Part shown: piece after piece, positions 8,162 through 9,864 of the stretch
Layout of the letters: each line of letters begins with the position of its first letter
Numbering within the stretch: the stretch's first letter is position 1
Source of the DNA: an uncultured Eubacteriales bacterium
GTDB lineage: Bacteria > Bacillota > Clostridia > Christensenellales > QALW01
DNA: 9,864 nucleotides
Assembly (NCBI GenBank): GCA_900552055.1
Contig: URYI01000073.1
Coordinates: forward strand, 1-9,864
Direction of reading: 5' to 3'
Notes under the pieces: model-generated
Seen by the model: the letters and a program-made list of their open reading frames with translations, nothing else
Databases searched by the model: none
What the model was told of the DNA's origin: nothing
Translations under genes and position numbers: made by a program

Positions 8162-8189
8162 AATTAACATAGTATTTATTGTTTGCATA
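8162..8189. repeat. 28-bp direct repeat, left copy, at the edge of element copy 2
   Basis: Matches 8501-8528 at 26 of 28 positions, including TTAACATAGTA and the end TTTGCATA. Weaker similarity extends upstream (an ACTCT/TTG-rich stretch in both). It ends where element copy 2 begins, so it looks like a duplicated piece of the SOD gene's promoter region produced by insertion or rearrangement of the element. Confidence 0.7.
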
Positions 8190-8464
8190 CCCTTAGTTTA
8201 TAAGGAACTACACGCCTCAAAATAATAATTTCTTTATTTTCCGCGTTATCCTCAATCAGCGTACTCCCCGGTACGCTTCTTTCGTCTGCCTTGAAAACGA
8301 AGAAATTCTCTCCGTTTGAGCTCTCCAGAGTCAGAATGCCTAAAATTTATGCCAGGTAAAGCGCGCTTGAACGACCTGTACCGAGCATGCATGGAATCAA
8401 AGCAGCGCAGCAGAATGCATATTTTATGCAATTAGGCCGTGTAGTTCCTTTTAATTGAGGCTAA
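8187..8464. repeat. Structured intergenic repeat element, copy 2 (about 278 bp, diverged)
   Basis: Same layout and orientation as the element at 4378-4658. It begins ATACCCTTAGTTTATAAGG and ends AATTGAGGCTAA. Shared blocks include TACACGCCTC, GCGTT-TC-TCAAT, GAGTCAGA and GCGCTTGAACGAC. An inverted repeat AAGGAACTACACG (8202-8214) and its complement (8438-8450) form the closing stem. Arm A pairs 8227-8241 with 8293-8307 (13 of 15) under the hairpin AGCGTAC-TCCCCG-GTACGCT (8258-8277). Arm B is more eroded. Stem sequences differ from copy 1 while pairing is largely kept. No coding capacity is evident. It fills most of the gap between the helicase and SOD-like genes. Confidence 0.75.
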
Positions 8465-8497
8465 TGACTGCTGAAATAACTCTGTTGTTTTTTGTTA

Positions 8498-8528
8498 TAT
8501 AATTAACATAGTAATTATTTTTTGCATA
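8498..8528 (+). promoter_or_regulatory. SOD-gene promoter (-10) with adjoining operator-like motif and right direct repeat
   Basis: TATAAT (8498-8503) is a perfect -10 but no good -35 sits 16-18 bp upstream, which would fit a promoter needing an activator. Adjoining it is the 9-mer TAACATAGT (8504-8512) inside AATTAACATAGTAATT, whose 5-bp ends are inverted repeats. The 28 bp at 8501-8528 are the right copy of the direct repeat at 8162-8189. Confidence 0.5.
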
Positions 8529-8555
8529 GGATATCTTAAGATATTATTTATGCAA
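8522..8555 (+). promoter_or_regulatory. Two-part dyad in the SOD leader, touching the Shine-Dalgarno site
   Basis: A perfect 14-bp palindrome ATATCTTAAGATAT (8531-8544) is enclosed by outer arms TTGCATA (8522-8528) and TATGCAA (8549-8555). In RNA this forms a hairpin with a small internal loop whose 3' arm runs into the AAGGAG ribosome site (8554-8559), six nt before the ATG. It could gate translation or be a DNA-binding site. Confidence 0.5.
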
Positions 8556-8565
8556 GGAGTATGCT

Positions 8566-9072
8566 ATGTATAATAAAACAGTTAATAGAGCTGATCCCAT
8601 TTACGCGGTTCTACAGGGAAAAGCTCAGGCATCGGCCGTAATTGCGGGCAGCAGGGATTATCCTAATATAGCGGGAAGAGTGCGTTTTTACCAGACTGCT
8701 GCGGGCGTAATTGTTTATGCGGAAATAATGGGGCTGCCTGTTGATACGGAGCAGAAAAACTGCACCGGCAGAGTGTTTGGATTCCATATTCATGAAGGAG
8801 AGGCGTGCAGCGGAGATAAAAATGACTGGTTCTCTTCTGTGTTGTCCCATTATAATCCGGGCGGCTGTGCGCATCCGTACCATGCGGGAGACCTGCCGCC
8901 TCTTTTTGGAAATAACGGCTTTGCTTTGAGTATATTTTTAACTAATAGGTTTGCAGTGAAGGATATTATAGGAAAAGTTATAATTATCCATGACCGTCCT
9001 GATGATTTTACCACGCAGCCTTCGGGAAATTCGGGTACGAAAATAGCGTGCGGCGTAATTAAAGCAATTTAA
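8566..9072 (+). CDS. Cu/Zn superoxide dismutase-family protein, without signal peptide
   Basis: A 168-aa protein with the SOD_Cu beta-barrel sequence. Copper-ligand candidates are His74 and His76 in GFHIHEG, bridging His95 in HYNP and His142 in IIIHDRPDD. Zinc-ligand candidates are His95, His103, His106 and Asp109 (AHPYHAGD). The disulfide pair is probably Cys81 and Cys162. Superoxide dismutation is the family reaction. Two things are unusual: the arginine that guides superoxide in GNAGSRLACGV is Lys159 here (GNSGTKIACGV), and the zinc loop is about six residues shorter than in eukaryotic enzymes. There is no signal peptide or lipobox, so a cytoplasmic location is likely, unlike most bacterial Cu/Zn SODs. 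The ATG is preceded by AAGGAG at 6 nt. It has its own promoter region downstream of element copy 2 and may share a regulator with the exporter operon. Confidence 0.88.
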   Translation: MYNKTVNRADPIYAVLQGKAQASAVIAGSRDYPNIAGRVRFYQTAAGVIVYAEIMGLPVDTEQKNCTGRVFGFHIHEGEACSGDKNDWFSSVLSHYNPGGCAHPYHAGDLPPLFGNNGFALSIFLTNRFAVKDIIGKVIIIHDRPDDFTTQPSGNSGTKIACGVIKAI

Positions 9073-9121
9073 ATATTTAGAGGGAGAACCGTAAAGTTTT
9101 TTATAATGGCTTTTGTTATTA

Positions 9122-9175
9122 TTGCGCAGGCAGCTGGTATGTGATAAAATTAATACATTAATTTACTATGTTAAC
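9122..9175 (+). promoter_or_regulatory. Putative PPC-gene promoter followed by operator-like motif
   Basis: TTGCGC (9122-9127), 17 bp, then TAAAAT (9145-9150) is a moderate sigma-A match. ACTATGTTA (9165-9173), the reverse complement of TAACATAGT, follows just after the predicted start, inside ATTTACTATGTTAAC. A leader of about 160 nt then precedes the gene. The rest of the 249-bp gap shows no gene and no clear terminator. Confidence 0.4.
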
Positions 9176-9321
9176 CGGCCCGTACTGTAGGCATATGCCG
9201 TCGTTTTAGGCGTGTATGTAACAAATGCAGGCTGGCTCTGCTGCCTTATATTAGGAACGGAAGGATTTTAACAGCTTCGGGCATAATAAGGGCTGCTGGA
9301 TTTTACAAAGGAGAGAAGAAA

Positions 9322-9741
9322 ATGGAGTACAGGAGATTTGGCGATAAAATAATTGCCAGAATTGATAAAGGAGAAGAAATTCTGGAGCAGATAGAGGCAA
9401 TAGCGCTGAGGGAGAATATCTTATTGGCGCATATCAGTGCGCTGGGAGCAGTAAATTCTTTTACAGCGGGCGTTTTTAACGTAAATGAAAAAAAGTTTTA
9501 TGCAAATGAATTTAAAGGTGATTTTGAAATAGTGTCTTTAACAGGAACCATCAGCTCTATGAATGGTAAGCCTTATACGCATATTCATATGAGCGCGGGG
9601 GATAATACGGGGGCTGTATACGGCGGACACCTTAACAGAGCGGTGGTGAGCGCTACCTGCGAGATGGTTATAACTCTTATAGACGGCCGTGTAGACAGGA
9701 AATACAATGAGGATGCGGGAATTAATTTATTTGATTTTTAG
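9322..9741 (+). CDS. PPC/DUF296-domain protein
   Basis: A 139-aa single-domain protein that spans the PPC (plants and prokaryotes conserved, DUF296) fold. Family marks are the N-terminal GEEILEQIEAIA helix, the LGAV turn after the second strand, VSLTGTIS, the THIHMS strand and GGHL. His87, His89 and His103 are positioned as a metal-binding triad, which family knowledge links to zinc in prokaryotic members. In plants the PPC domain is attached to AT-hook DNA-binding proteins. Free-standing bacterial versions are often annotated as DNA-binding, but their function is poorly established and I see no DNA-binding extension here. The ATG follows AAAGGAGA. It lies 249 bp after the SOD-like gene on the same strand with its own likely promoter. 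It is a complete gene of normal length. Confidence 0.85.
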   Translation: MEYRRFGDKIIARIDKGEEILEQIEAIALRENILLAHISALGAVNSFTAGVFNVNEKKFYANEFKGDFEIVSLTGTISSMNGKPYTHIHMSAGDNTGAVYGGHLNRAVVSATCEMVITLIDGRVDRKYNEDAGINLFDF

Positions 9742-9846
9742 ATTGGGTATATAAAACGCGCACAGCTTATAACAGGGCGCTGCACTTCGGCTTATAGTTT
9801 TAAAATTGAATGCGCAAAAGCGTCCCGGCAAAGGGGGGCGGCGTTT

Positions 9847-9864
9847 GCGGCCGTAAACGGCCGC
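9847..9864. repeat. Perfect GC-rich hairpin at the window's end
   Basis: GCGGCCG-TAAA-CGGCCGC forms a 7-bp stem with a 4-nt loop. The window stops at the last stem base, so whether a T-run follows, which would make it an intrinsic terminator, cannot be seen. The DNA from 9742 to 9846 contains nothing else I can identify. Confidence 0.4.

Noticed and set aside
9742..9846. Possible terminator after the PPC gene
   Set aside because: Short CAGC/GCTG and AAAAC/GTTTT pairings exist but do not form one convincing hairpin with a U-tract.
1..9864. CRISPR arrays, tRNA or rRNA genes, and transposase genes
   Set aside because: I found no regularly spaced short repeats, no tRNA- or rRNA-like sequence, and no transposase-like protein in any open frame. 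The repeat elements are non-coding.

Overview
The window looks like chromosomal DNA from an anaerobic, mid-GC Firmicute, probably a Clostridia-type gut bacterium. The basis is strong GGAGG-type Shine-Dalgarno sites, sigma-A-like TTGACA/TATAAT promoters, AT-rich spacers, clostridial-style protein sequences and a relic of an F420-hydrogenase-beta-type iron-sulfur protein. The genus cannot be fixed from the sequence alone.

Layout. Positions 79-4269 (minus strand) hold a three-gene unit: a TetR-family regulator followed by two half-size ABC exporters. The two exporter genes are 2 bp apart and very probably form a heterodimer. A consensus promoter (4308-4336) overlapped by a 17-bp palindrome precedes tetR, and a second palindrome (3612-3633) lies between tetR and the first exporter gene. 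Positions 4270-5384 contain no intact gene. They hold a 281-bp structured repeat element (copy 1), a decayed 137-codon Fe-S protein relic with in-frame stops, and a good promoter for the next gene. Positions 5385-8087 (plus) encode a 900-aa superfamily 2 helicase-like ATPase with a very acidic insert, two predicted membrane segments and a C-terminal domain I cannot name. Positions 8088-8565 hold a second, diverged copy of the structured element in the same orientation, bracketed by near-identical 28-bp direct repeats. Positions 8566-9072 encode a leaderless Cu/Zn superoxide-dismutase-family protein, and 9322-9741 a small PPC/DUF296-domain protein. The last 120 bp show no gene but end in a perfect GC-rich hairpin.

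How the parts connect. The 9-mer TAACATAGT occurs four times, always in intergenic DNA: over the tetR promoter, twice around element copy 2 upstream of the SOD gene (one site adjoining its -10), and just after the putative promoter of the PPC gene. This suggests one regulator, possibly the local TetR protein, controls the exporter operon, the SOD-like gene and the PPC gene.

The strongest leads are this shared operator-like motif, the paired elements whose stems differ in sequence but still pair, and the membrane-anchored helicase with no obvious partner.
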